64,000 bases of DNA, taken from the NCBI GenBank assembly GCA_033819885.1, contig JAQYUZ010000031.1, positions 1-64,000 of the forward strand, in the 5' to 3' direction. Origin of the DNA: Microbotryomycetes sp. JL201 (Eukaryota; Basidiomycota; Microbotryomycetes). Shown here piece after piece: positions 10,851 through 21,587 of this stretch. The translations under genes were made by a program, and so were the position numbers. Every line of letters begins with the position of its first letter. The stretch's first letter is position 1. The notes beneath the pieces were generated by a model, which saw nothing but the letters and a program-made list of their open reading frames with translations, searched no databases and had not been told where the DNA came from.

Positions 10851-11773
10851 TTAAACCTTGTGCTTCTTTGCCTCCGAGTCTGCGCTGTCTTCAGCAGCAG
10901 GTCTTTTTACGCTTGCGCCTTTGACGTCCTTCTTTTTCACCACGACGCCTGGCAGCGCCTTCTTCTGCTTCTTCACCGAAGGCTTGGAGACGACAGGTTT
11001 AGAAGGCGCGGCTGGCGCCACGACGGGCACAGAGTCAAGTGATGTAGCCAGAGATGCAGGCGGTGCAGCAGCTTGACGATCAGTGACAGCTCTGTATGGC
11101 AGGGACGCGTCAGTAGGCACTTGCAGCTGTGCAAAGCACCATGTGGCGACCGACTTTCGAAACGCATCGAGCTCTTCCTGGATAGCTGCCTGCTTGCGGC
11201 GCTCTTCATCGTTGACGTCATCGACAAGCGAGTCTAAAAAGTCAACTGCAGGTGATGAAGCATGAATTGCTCATGTCGGTCAGATTCGGCCGGGAACAAG
11301 TGGCTAGAGTTTTGCACAGCGTTACAGCAAGCGCACAAGCCAGTCTCACTTTCGTCTGCGTCTAGCGCTCGAAATTGATTCTCTGCCAACAGTGAGGACG
11401 ACACGCACGCATGCGCGCGTCAGTCGTTTGAGAGACTGCTCGACAGATATGCTTTCTTACTGAATTTGAGTTGCTCGTCAAAGGCCTCTTGCTTCTTCAG
11501 CTGAGAAACAGAGACGGCACGCGTGTATCAACAAGCATGCTCTGGCGGTGCCGCTCGAGCCTCTGACCGGTCGCTCACCTTTTGCTCTTGTAGCTTTTCA
11601 TACAACGACCTGCCATCGTATGGCTCGTCGTCTTGCTTCGGTGGAGGTTCCTGTCCGATGCGCTCGTATGCAGCCCGCCATTCAGCGTCGCGCTTGGCCT
11701 TGGCTTCCTCGAGCGTCTTGCTCGACACGAACCGCGAGCCGACGCCGGACGACGACACAGCAGACGGGTCCAT
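10851..11773 (-). CDS. FAM192A/PIP30 (NIP30-domain), Fyv6-like protein
   Basis: Four exons join in phase: 11773-11579, 11500-11461, 11382-11350 and 11245-10851, giving 220 aa. Residues 10-65 carry the family signature FVSSKTLEEAKAKRDAEWRA and then YDGRSLYEKLQEQK. The small exons continue it with FDEQLKFKNQFRALDADE and IDFLDSL, matching the conserved order of the NIP30 domain. The C-terminus is Lys/Pro-rich with basic stretches fitting nuclear localisation. In animals FAM192A binds the proteasome activator PA28-gamma; yeast Fyv6, which shares the N-terminal domain, acts in the second step of splicing. Which role applies here is inferred. Introns are 78, 78 and 104 nt. Confidence 0.85.
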
Positions 11774-12059
11774 GATCAAGTGAAGCCAAACAATAAGGGT
11801 GGTCGCTGGCACGAGTAGTGTTGCGGGCTCAAGCCGAGTTTGTGCGTTCCTCGGCTGTTCAAAGTCATCCGAACGTAACATGACATGTGAAATGTACAAC
11901 CGCGCAAAGTACAACCACGCAAAGGTCACCAAGCTGTGCAGCCTCTTTGATTTTTATTCGCTCGAGCCCGACGAAAGATGACAGAAACAATCTCAAGAAT
12001 TACACACAACAGGCAAAGTCGACAAGACATTCCGCGTATCTACATCAAACATCGCGGTC

Positions 12060-14204
12060 TCACAGGCCGCTGCCTCTTCTAGCCCACATCTCTGCAAAGT
12101 CGCTAACCGGTCTCTGAACGTTCTCGCCACCTTCGCTCACAGGCGAAACGAAACCGCCGAGCCTCGGCGGACAGCCTTCACCTTGCATCCACGACACGGT
12201 CCACAAATCATCGACGCGCGCTCGTTTGTTCGGATCGCGCACGAGTAATTTCGAGACGACTTCGCGCGCTGGCAGCGTCGCTAACCGCGTCGGATCCGAC
12301 GCCGGTCCTTCAGCGCTCGTCCTGACCGTTCTGCCCCCGTCATCGCTTCGCGGCAGTCCATCGCTTGCGCTTGCATCCCTTGTTGGCCAGCGCCAGTCGG
12401 CTTTGGCGATCCTAAGCAAAAAGTGTTTCCGACCGCGCGGATCTCGCACGTCTTCCAGAAACGGCAAAACTCCAGTCAAGAGCGCAAACAAAACAACACC
12501 CATAGCCCACGCGTCTGTTTGTCGACCGTCGTACGACCGAGCGAGTATCAGTTCCGGCGCAGCGTACGCTTCAGAGCCGCATCGAGTCGACAACGTCGGA
12601 TTCGACAGCGAGATGAACCGCGAAAGACCAAAGTCGGTCAACTTGACAAATGGAGTCGGCAGCGATGACAGTTGCAGCGGATTGATGGTTGTCGGAAACG
12701 GTTGAGACATGAGCAAGACATCTAGTGCGATCCCATGTCTCAGCATGGTGCGACCGCAGGCGGCGCTCCACTCACTTTCAAGCTTGATATCGCGATGCAC
12801 GAGACCAATGCTATGCATCCATCCGACCGCCGAGCACAACTCGCCAAAGATCCGTCGAACGAGTGGCTCAGTCAGGTTGGCATGCCACGTGTTGATAAAG
12901 TCAAACAGCTCGCCGCCTGGCGCGTATTCGAGCGCAAGAACGGAGTATGCCGACGTCTCGTACGCACTGATGAGACTGATCAAGGCGGGATGATGCACAT
13001 TCTGCGGCGTGAAACGAGTCAGCTCAGCCCTGACGGCTTTGAACAGGGACAGTACCTTGAGAACCTCAATCTCGCGCAAGACGCTGATCCGCATGCGGTC
13101 ATTTCCACGGAACTGTCCAACTGGAACGAGCTTTAGGGCAAAGAAACCATCCGAAGGACGCCTCCGACGGCCTAGCGCCACGCGCGAAAATGCGCCTTTG
13201 CCGAGCAGCTTGACAACCTCAAACTCGCCGAGTTGCTCGCCTATCGAGGGCACGACCTCCTCAATACCACTCGAGTCGAGAGCGGCGCGTGCGGCTGCAA
13301 TATCGTCCATTGATGGCGTGACAGGCGTAGTCGAGCCAAGCTTGGGAGAACAAGGGTCATACGCGGCCGCGGACAAATCGATCGCGGGTGGTCGACTGCT
13401 TGGCGGATCGCGCGGCACTTTGCTTGGCCTGAGCGATGGCGATGCGTTCAATGGAGTGTCTGACGGCGTCGGCAGCGCCGTCAATGGCCTGCTCGCTGCA
13501 GACAAAACCGGCTCATCACGCAAAGTAGTCGTTTGTAGCGCGCGCAAGAGCGGCTTGGTTGCGCTCGAATCTGGCGACTTGGACGCGTTCTGCGGTACGA
13601 GCTTGTCAGGCGAGCGAGTACGAGTAGCTGTGCCGATTGATCCGCCCGAGTCGCTCCTGCCTCTGTTCCAGACACTCGCCGACGCGTCCAGACGTTCGCG
13701 CCAGCTGCCAGCCCTCGACAAGGCGACTTCCTCCGATGGCTGCCGAGGACCTCTCAGCGAGTTGCCGCGCGACGGCGGATTCGGAGGCGGCGTCGGCGAC
13801 ATGGAGAGGTCGCTGTCAAAGAATGATGATGTTTTTGTGCGAGACGATGGGCTGGCAAAGGACGACGCATTTTCAGACGCTCTTGCCGAGTCGAGACGCT
13901 CTCCAAACTCGTTGCTCGTGCGAATTTCTTCAAAAACGCTCTCGGACCGATGGCTGCGAACGCTACTCGTCCGACCGATGCTGCTCGTCCACGTAGTTTC
14001 ATTCGAATGAGGAAAGAATCCCCAATCGCGCGAGCTCATCGGAGACGGTAAAGGTGTCATGTATTTGTCGTCGAGCGCACTCGAGCTACCGGTTTCCGAC
14101 AGGTTCGAGCCCCATGACGTGATACGGCGACCACGAGATAATTCAGGAGGGTTCGGAGGAATAGACAGTGATAGGGAAGGTGCAGCTTCGCTCGAGCTCG
14201 ACAT
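12060..14204 (-). CDS. CAMK-like serine/threonine protein kinase
   Basis: Exons 14204-13056, 13001-12776 and 12721-12060 give 678 aa. Residues 1 to about 350 are Ser/Pro-rich and disordered. The kinase domain follows, with glycine loop LGKGAFSRVALG, catalytic Lys in FALKLV, catalytic loop HRDIKLENVLL (restored only after splicing), LTDFGLSRF and the APE-equivalent AYAAPELI. Both introns are exactly 54 nt, multiples of three and free of stops, so the unspliced frame stays open. The domain style resembles fungal CAMKL kinases, but no subfamily is certain. The start is the Met preceding SSSSEAAPSL; upstream sequence in frame lacks conservation cues. Confidence 0.87.
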   Translation of the reverse strand: MSSSSEAAPSLSLSIPPNPPELSRGRRITSWGSNLSETGSSSALDDKYMTPLPSPMSSRDWGFFPHSNETTWTSSIGRTSSVRSHRSESVFEEIRTSNEFGERLDSARASENASSFASPSSRTKTSSFFDSDLSMSPTPPPNPPSRGNSLRGPRQPSEEVALSRAGSWRERLDASASVWNRGRSDSGGSIGTATRTRSPDKLVPQNASKSPDSSATKPLLRALQTTTLRDEPVLSAASRPLTALPTPSDTPLNASPSLRPSKVPRDPPSSRPPAIDLSAAAYDPCSPKLGSTTPVTPSMDDIAAARAALDSSGIEEVVPSIGEQLGEFEVVKLLGKGAFSRVALGRRRRPSDGFFALKLVPVGQFRGNDRMRISVLREIEVLKVLSLFKAVRAELTRFTPQNVHHPALISLISAYETSAYSVLALEYAPGGELFDFINTWHANLTEPLVRRIFGELCSAVGWMHSIGLVHRDIKLESEWSAACGRTMLRHGIALDVLLMSQPFPTTINPLQLSSLPTPFVKLTDFGLSRFISLSNPTLSTRCGSEAYAAPELILARSYDGRQTDAWAMGVVLFALLTGVLPFLEDVRDPRGRKHFLLRIAKADWRWPTRDASASDGLPRSDDGGRTVRTSAEGPASDPTRLATLPAREVVSKLLVRDPNKRARVDDLWTVSWMQGEGCPPRLGGFVSPVSEGGENVQRPVSDFAEMWARRGSGL

Positions 14205-15751
14205 TGCGTTCACCTTGCTGATCGTTTGTCTCGAGTCTACGGCGCACCGCCGGCGCCACTTCGCAGAGGGCTGTAGAGAGGACAGTGTCGTCAGCATGTT
14301 GTATTGATGCATTCGGATTCGTCGCAAGCTTGCAGACGAGTTGAGCATAGGGTTTCTGCAAAGGTCGGCTCCACATGCAAGTTTCGAGCGGACGTGCTTA
14401 GAGTCCCCCAGCCTCGTACGGCGTACCGTAACCGAGCATGAGTAGACCAGACAACTCACCGGGGCAGTTGGCAGTCACGCGCGTCTACGAGTCCGAGACA
14501 GGCGAAGCGAGGCGGTGTGTTTTGGGCCGCCCAACGTGTCAGTCCGGAGCGACACGGGCGACAAGAGGCCGGCAAGGTAACGAGTGGACGGTATGAACTC
14601 TGAGCCGCGTCGCTAGGATGGCCAGCACAGACGCGCGCCCGGTGCACGCAAACGGGCCAAACACTGGGCAGCTGACGAGAATCCAAGTAAGAGATGCAAG
14701 AGCTTGTAGTCGACCTCACGGGTATTTGCCGCAGTTTGAGCGCGTGCGCCACGCGCGGCGACGTTGGATGGTGTGTCTCGAGCTCAAGTGCCGCAACAAC
14801 TCGACGGACGGCACAACGCCGCGACCCTGTCGCAAGATTTCCACGCAGATGCATCGATCATTGCACATCAAAGTTGAAAGGTAGCACGTGCCATACAAGC
14901 CTCGCACAGCTTACATTATTCAGCGCTCGTGATCGATTTGCGGGCGCCTCGTCGGGTAGAACGATCTCGGACTTAGCAACGGGCCAATCAGTGCAATGTC
15001 GAGTCTATGTTTATGTGATCCCTTCATCAAGGTGCGCGGTCAGAGGGCAATTCACGTCACGTGACCTTGGAACGCCGGCTGTGCTCACCGGGAGCAAGCA
15101 CCACGCCTAGTAGCATTGGGACACTGGCTTGCCCCGATCTCTGCTCTGTCCTGCTGCATGTGCATGTCAAGCCGGCCAAAGGGGACCCGTTAACGTTCCC
15201 GGCAGCGTGATCGGAAAAGCCAACACGGGTAGAGCCCGCCAAGGATCACAGTGTTCTCTCTCTCATACATCTGCAACAACCTCAAAGGGATGACAATCCG
15301 TGTTGCAGCAGAGTTTCGATCATGGCGTTCAGTGATCGTAAAATTGGATAGGCAATTTTGCGATCCTTGGCACAGGCATCACGCGGTGCCGGCCTGGATT
15401 TGTCAAAAACTCGAGCTAGAAGCCTAGAACGTCTTGCTAGCCGAAGAGCCTGCATACAACCAGCAAGAGGTGTAGTCGAGCGCACCCGCATAGAGACGGC
15501 CTAGTCCGGCAGCGTGATTTGCATGACATTCGTTCATTGCATTCTTCCCCCCACCTCTTCCGGAGGGCCTAGCGCGCACAAATGCGCGCCCTGGCAGCCT
15601 CGCCGGCAGCGGCGCTCCTTCATCGCCAAGCATCGCGATCGGCAAGGTGGGGCCCAAACGTCATCGCCAATTTTTTTTCCTCAATGTGCGGCACAGCACG
15701 CCCTTCTCCACTTCCCTTTTCTTGACCACACTTCATCACACACACGGAACA
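14205..15751. promoter_or_regulatory. 1.5-kb divergent intergenic region
   Basis: This lies between the divergently transcribed CAMK-like kinase (-) and the fasciclin gene (+). It holds CACGTG E-box-type hexamers near 14884 and 15058 and ends with a pyrimidine-rich stretch (about 15660-15725) typical of strong fungal promoters just before the fasciclin ATG. No convincing open frame or RNA gene was seen. The regulatory reading is inference from position. Confidence 0.45.
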
Positions 15752-17510
15752 ATGAAGTTTACTGCTGCAGCAATCGCTCTCGGCGCTACTGCCGCTCTCG
15801 CTCAACAGAGCGGCAGCATGAGCGGCGGAATGAGTGGCGGCAGCATGGCCCCAAGTGCCAGTGCATCTGGAGGAATGGGCGGAGGCATGAGCGGAGGCAA
15901 TGGAACCGACTATGCCGCTACGCTCATCGCCGCATTGAGCGCCAACAAGTGAGTTCGAGTCTTCGTAGACTGGGCACAGACTGATTGCCTCGATCTCGAC
16001 AGTTTGACGACGCTCCTGGGCATCGCTCAACAAAATGCTCAAACATTGCTGCCCTTGTTGCAGATGGGCGGCAACAAGACTGTTTTCGCACCCACTGACG
16101 CCGTGAGTCTTTTTATGCCAGCGAGACCCTTGGCGATTGTCTTGTCTTGACGCGAGTTCTAGGCGTTTGCTCAACTGCCCGAGAACGTGACGAGCAACGC
16201 CCAGCTGGTCGCCAACACAGTTCTGTACCACGTCTACTTTGGATCGTATGGCGTTTCGCAACTGTCAGAGATGCCCACAATTGCCCGCTCTGCACTGAAC
16301 GCGACCGACTTGGTCAACTTGCGTGAGTGTCGCCGCGCTCGTGCCGCCCCACCTCCCGATCTGGGCGATCTTCGGAGGACTCGGCGAGACTGACCACGCA
16401 TGACTCCTATGTGCTACAGCCGGAGGACAAGGTCAAGTTGCTGTTCTCACCCGTGGCAGCGGCAACTCGTCCAACGTGGTCGTGAACCAGCTTACGAGCA
16501 ATGTCACGTCGGTCGCAACTGCCCCGGTCGCCAACTTGTGAGTGACAATTCCATTGAAATCGACGACGCTTAAAGTAATTGACGCCCTGCTCAGGATTGT
16601 ACATGTCATCCCTCAAGTCCTCATGGTCCCAGGCACCCTCACCGAGACCTTGTCGATGGCCAACTTGACCGCCTTGACGGGCGCTCTCACCTCGGCCGCC
16701 CCGGAAGCCGTCCCTATGCTCGAGGAGGCTCGTGGTATCACAGTCTTTGCGCCCAACGACCAGGCCTTTGGCAACGTGCAGTCATTGATCGGCCAGCTCA
16801 ACCAGACTGCCATCGCCAACGTCTTGCTCAAGTAAGAACGGCGCTCTTGGGTTTCCCCGTTTCACGTCACTAAAGCCTGCACGCGCCTTTTCTCCAGCCA
16901 CGTCATCAACGGCACTGTCGTCTACTCCACCCAGATTGAGAACGGCAGCGAGCAAGTCTCTGCTGGCGGTCAACCTCTCCGCTTCATGACCAACAGCACT
17001 GGTAGGCTCTTGTCCCGGCATACGGTCGCATGACTTGAGCTCATTTTGCGTGTGCGACAGGCGCCTTTGTCATGTCTGGCAACTCGACTGCTCGCATCGT
17101 TCGGGCCAACGTGCCATTTGCGTAAGTCCAAGGCGCATTCATAAACACCGACCACAATGTGCTGACAATGTCGACTGGCCTGCAGTAACGGTGTCGCTCA
17201 CGTCATCGACGGCGTCCTGGCCAACCCGGCCTCGAACCCTCAGGCTGCCGCCTCGGCGTAAGTTTCAATCGAGTGGGTGCACGCTGCGACACTGAGACTT
17301 TACCTGTACTATTTCAGCGCCTCGTCGGCCGCTTCTGCCGCCCAGACTGCGACTGCCGCAGCCACTGGCCCCGTCGGCGGTGGCACAATGACCGCCACTG
17401 GCTCCGCTCCTTCTGGCTCTGCCAGTCAACCCGCTTCTGGATCGACCAAAGTCGTCGCCGGCGGTTTCCTCGGCGCCGGTATCGCCGCCGGTCTTGCCCT
17501 CTTGGCTTGA
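15752..17510 (+). CDS. GPI-anchored fasciclin (FAS1) domain protein
   Basis: Nine exons in phase: 15752-15948, 16003-16102, 16163-16322, 16420-16537, 16595-16831, 16898-17001, 17061-17121, 17186-17257 and 17318-17510, giving 413 aa. A signal peptide (MKFTAAAIALGATAALA) is followed by a short Gly/Ser/Met linker, two FAS1 domains (TVFAPTDA and ITVFAPNDQAF are the H1-type motifs), a Ser/Ala/Thr-rich stalk and a hydrophobic C-terminus fitting a GPI signal. Many N-glycosylation sequons are present. In fungi such proteins sit on the cell surface and act in adhesion or wall integrity. The promoter is pyrimidine-rich, suggesting strong expression. Confidence 0.93.
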
Positions 17511-17744
17511 GCAGCTATTCCGAGTGTCGCTCATTTTGGAACGGACATTGCTGTCGGCTGTCGCCCACAAAGCTTTTCCTTAATCCCAATAAACTTCTCT
17601 TCTCTCTATTGATGCTGGACCGCTTGATCATTAGTATCTCCACTACTCGGTTCCGCATTGCCATCCCTGAAATTCAAAGTCTGGTTATTCGTTCATGCGT
17701 TGCGGAAGAATCGTGATTTTGCAAAGAAAGATATACGATCGCGA

Positions 17745-20039
17745 CTACATCTTTTCAAGCGGCTCGAGTGTCAACAACCTCATTGCCGTCGCCAAAACAT
17801 CCTTTGCTGTCACGTACAGCCACAGCCTAGCCAAAGCGACGTCGTTCGGTTGACCTCTGACCAACAAGGTTTCCCAAGCGCTCGAAATTGCATGACACAA
17901 CCTGAAGCACCACGTGACGACCGTTGAAGGCTCTGAGCCTTTGAACGCTTGCCTGACATAGTCTGGATAGTTTGCCAACAGCAGAATGATTTCTCGAGAT
18001 TTCGGATCGGTCAGGAGAGCAGTGTTGATTTTCGAGGCACGCTCTGCCGGAGGTGGCAAGACGACTTCGCCGGCGTTTTTGCGTTCAACAGACGAAAGGC
18101 GGACGTGCGCGTATTGCAAGTATGGACCTACGTGCGCGTGCTGAGGAGTCAGTACGGACATGGCGGCGGACGGGCGCGCACATACCAGTGTCGCCTTCGA
18201 ACGACGTCATGCGCGACCACTCGAACTTGTAGTTGTTTATCCTATTGGCGACCGAGTCAGCTCTTTTCCCTACACCTCGACGTGGTCAATGTACCTCTTT
18301 CCAGCCAAATCTTGCACTTTGACAGCCGTTACACCAAGCTTGTCACTGGTCTGTCGTAATGATCAATTAGCGTCACGCACTCCTGATTGCCGGCAAAGAC
18401 GCACGACTTCTGGATCATCAATCGCCAAATACTTTGCCTCATTCTTGCGCATTTGCTCGTGCATGACATCGCGGGACTCGTTAAGGATCTGCTCGAGAAA
18501 GACGGCCGTACCTTTGCGAGTCGACATGCCGAGGACCATTCCGAAATTGATGTGTTGCAGATTCTTGGCCCAAGGGTAGCCCATCAAGTCGAGCACTTTG
18601 AAGAATTGAGCCAAATGCAAATCTTGTTGACTTGCGACGACGTAAATCATCTTGTCAAAGTTGTATTTGGCTGCACGTTCGGCGGCGCCTCCAATATCAC
18701 GGGTGATGTAAACTGACGTGCCATCCTTTTTGCGGACGACAGTCTTGCCGAGCTTGTATTGTTCGAGGTCGACAATCAACGTGCCGTCGGAGTCTTTGAC
18801 GATACCAGACTCTTGCAACTTTTCGAGCGCGCTCGTTTGAGATTCTTGACCGACTTGAGATTCGCCAGAGTAAATGTCAAAGTAAATGTTCAAGCGCGCG
18901 TATGTCTCTTTGTACTTTGCGATCGACAAATCGCGGAATTTGCGCCACAACGCGAGAGCGTTTTCCTCGCCTATGAGCGCGGGTGGTCAATCTCGGCAGA
19001 CGAGTCGGCAAAAGAAGATATGAAAACTGGCGTACCCTTTTCCATGCCAACAAAAAATTCACGCGCCTTGTCGTGAACGGCTGTCGCTTCTGGCGTCGGC
19101 ACGCCGTCCGACTCTTCCTCGCCCTTGTCATTTGTTCGCTTGCCGGTGACCGAGCCATCGGCGTTGATTTTGACGTACACCTCGTACAGGTGAGAGATTG
19201 GGTCCTCCTTGAGTTTTTCCTCAGAGCCATATCGCTCATACCCGACAGCAAGCAGACCTGCGCACAGAACGGGGTCAGCGTTACGCGCAGCCTGACTGCG
19301 TTTCAGCTCACCGAATTGTTTGCCCCAGTCGCCGAGATAGTTCATGCGCAAGACGTCGTAACCGTTTGCCTCGTACAAGTTTGCCAGGAACGCGCCAATG
19401 ATGGTCGACCGCAAGTGACCTGCGTGGAACGGCTTTGCAATGTTTGGCGAAGAGAATTCGACAATGACGCTTTTGCCTGCTCCACTTTGGTTTGAGCCGT
19501 ATCCGCCCTTTTTAAACAAGCTCAAGCCTGGTGGCGGTTTGTCGTACCCTGGCACTTGGGCAAGGTTGACTTTTGAGAGCGAAGACTCTATTTCTGCAAC
19601 GGCCGGTGCAAGGTACGTCAGATCGTTGACTTGCTCCATGACGGCGCGCGTCAGGTTTGCCGTGTTGCAGTTGATGGCGACGAATGCGCCATTGGCCGAA
19701 ATGCTGTCGAGGTACTCGTTTGGAGTAAACTGGCAGACGGAGACGTCAGTGTACTCGACCTTGATTGAGCAAAAAGAAACTGACATTGTCGACGAGCTTT
19801 TTTGCGTGGTCTTGAGGTTTGCCGCCGAGCCTGAACCTCGGGACGGCGACGGTAAAGTCACCGATGGCACCCTTGCCGACCTTGCCCGACTCTACACCTT
19901 CGTACGCCTTTTCCAAGGTGACGCCGAGCTGCTGGCTGACATAGTCTGCCGCTGCGAGTTTGAATCCGTCTAGAACGGCCAAGGCCGGGTCAGCCACGCC
20001 AGGCAGCTGCGGCACGGGTGGCAAAAAGGAGGGCGACAT
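17745..20039 (-). CDS. Arginyl-tRNA synthetase
   Basis: Seven exons in phase: 20039-19785, 19729-19312, 19257-19036, 18970-18405, 18350-18295, 18241-18186 and 18127-17745, giving 651 aa. It charges tRNA-Arg with arginine. The class I HIGH motif appears as HAGHLRST within [20 protein letters not shown], followed by [12 protein letters not shown], a Rossmann fold and the DALR anticodon-binding domain ([17 protein letters not shown] onward), ending LEPLEKM. Introns are 54-65 nt. The gene is convergent with the fasciclin gene and divergent from a mitochondrial protein gene. The frame upstream of the chosen ATG stays open and is Arg-rich (see findings), so a mitochondrial isoform is possible. Confidence 0.95.
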
Positions 20040-20532
20040 TGTTTTCTGTAGTCTGCCGAGCCGTGCGGGGTTGTCAGACGCGGTCGAGGCGTGCCTAGCT
20101 GGGACAAAGTCGATGCGTGCGCGCACAAAGAAACGGGTCGAGGTTCTGTGCGCGTACACACACTCTCGGGACGCAGTGAGCAGTCGGCGACGACAGTTGA
20201 TCGTCAAAGACGGCGTCGTTGCGGTTGTTGTCCAAGATGCTGGTGCGCGCGGGTGTTTTCCTTTCGGGGGGTTTGACTCGCGCGCGCGCGCGTGCACGCG
20301 TGTTTGACTTTGCACTTTGTATGCGCAGCAGCCTCGGTGTATCCGAGCACGCGGTCGGCAGCGCAATCCCAACGGGTTTCCTTGTAGAAATATCAGATGC
20401 ACGTGCAGTACAGTCAACCAGCGTGCATACACGCGGAAATTGTGACGCAATCGATTCGTTAGACGCAAGGGCAAGACGGAAGCCCTCTTTACCCCCGTTT
20501 CATCCTCGCTACGCACGCATACACACCCACCC
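20040..20532. promoter_or_regulatory. Divergent promoter, ArgRS / mitochondrial protein
   Basis: About 490 bp separate the ArgRS ATG (-) from the ATG of the mitochondrial membrane protein (+). It contains an alternating CG/GC-rich run (about 20278-20302). The ArgRS reading frame remains open across the whole interval, so part of it may be transcribed as 5' UTR or translated extension. Confidence 0.5.
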
Positions 20533-21264
20533 ATGGCTCGACTGCTGTCCGCTGTGCGTCTTGCTTCGCGCCAAGCGCTGTACCGACCTGCTCGTCCCGG
20601 TCAGACACTCGTCGCCGTTCGCCACGCGAGTAACGTCAAGGACGTGCCACGACCAGCCGGCCACGACAATGTTCCGTTCAAAGCACCACCCGTAGACACG
20701 ACACAGGGCGAACTCGGTCAAGTGTTTATGCCAGACACGGAAGCGATCGAACGCGTGGTCGAACCGCCAACGAGGATCGTCAGTCACCCGCGTCCCGGGC
20801 CACGCGAGCACGAGCTCCCGTGTCGCCGTGCTGACTTGATCGTCTGACGTATACAGCCAGCGGATCCAGATTCGTTCACCGCACCGACAAACAGGGATGA
20901 CGACTTTCCTTTCTTGCACGAACCCAGAGTCATCACGGCAGCACATCCACAAACTTTTCCAGACGGCAGCGGTCCTTCACATGGCTCGACCTCTGACGAT
21001 GCAGTCATTGAACAGTTGCACTCGGACGATTCGTCGTCGTCGTCGTCGTCTGGAAAAGATTCGGCAAAGGGTGGCGTACCAAAGAACCAAGACGTCAACG
21101 GCAACTACAAGTACACTTATGATGACAAGCCCTTGACGGATGATGAAAGAAAAGGCGCTCTTCAACTCGTAGGCTTGCTTGTCGCAGGTTGGTTGCTCGG
21201 AGGTCTCGGAAACCGAACAAACCGACACGAACGAAAGCCTGAAGCTCAAGTCTCAACACCGTGA
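20533..21264 (+). CDS. Small mitochondrial single-pass membrane protein, unknown function
   Basis: Two exons, 20533-20778 and 20857-21264 (intron 78 nt), give 217 aa. The N-terminus MARLLSAVRLASRQALYRPA is a classic basic, amphipathic mitochondrial presequence. The middle is acidic and Ser-rich, including a run of seven serines encoded by TCG repeats. Near the C-terminus LQLVGLLVAGWLLGG forms one membrane segment, followed by a basic tail. Size and layout resemble small accessory subunits of inner-membrane complexes, but I recognise no family and assign no function. Confidence 0.75.
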
Positions 21265-21587
21265 TCGAGTAGGCACATGCTTGTAACACGCACGTGCCAC
21301 ACAATATCCGAGACAGAATTGACTCTGCAAAGCGTCGCTGAGAAAAGTAAAAACAGCAATTAAACATTCGACAGTGATTGTACCACAATGAACAAGGACG
21401 ACACATCAAAGAGAGAAAGAGACACGATGGGTACATGCTTTGACCGCGCAGAGAGAGAAAAAGAGCGAGTGACGCGACTTGCGTCGCCGTTTCAGGGACG
21501 AGACGAGTCCTGTTGACCGCGCGCGGTTCAGCACTTGCAATCACAGACGTTCACACGACAACTGACCGCTTCCGATCGGAAGAACCA

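Noticed and set aside
13009-14010. Plus-strand open frame of 333 codons opposite the CAMK-like kinase
   Set aside because: It is antisense to the Ser/Pro-rich N-terminus of the kinase, with biased composition and no motif.
20278-20302. CG/GC alternating run in the ArgRS divergent promoter
   Set aside because: A short dinucleotide run with Z-DNA potential is common in GC-rich promoters and too short to call a feature of its own.
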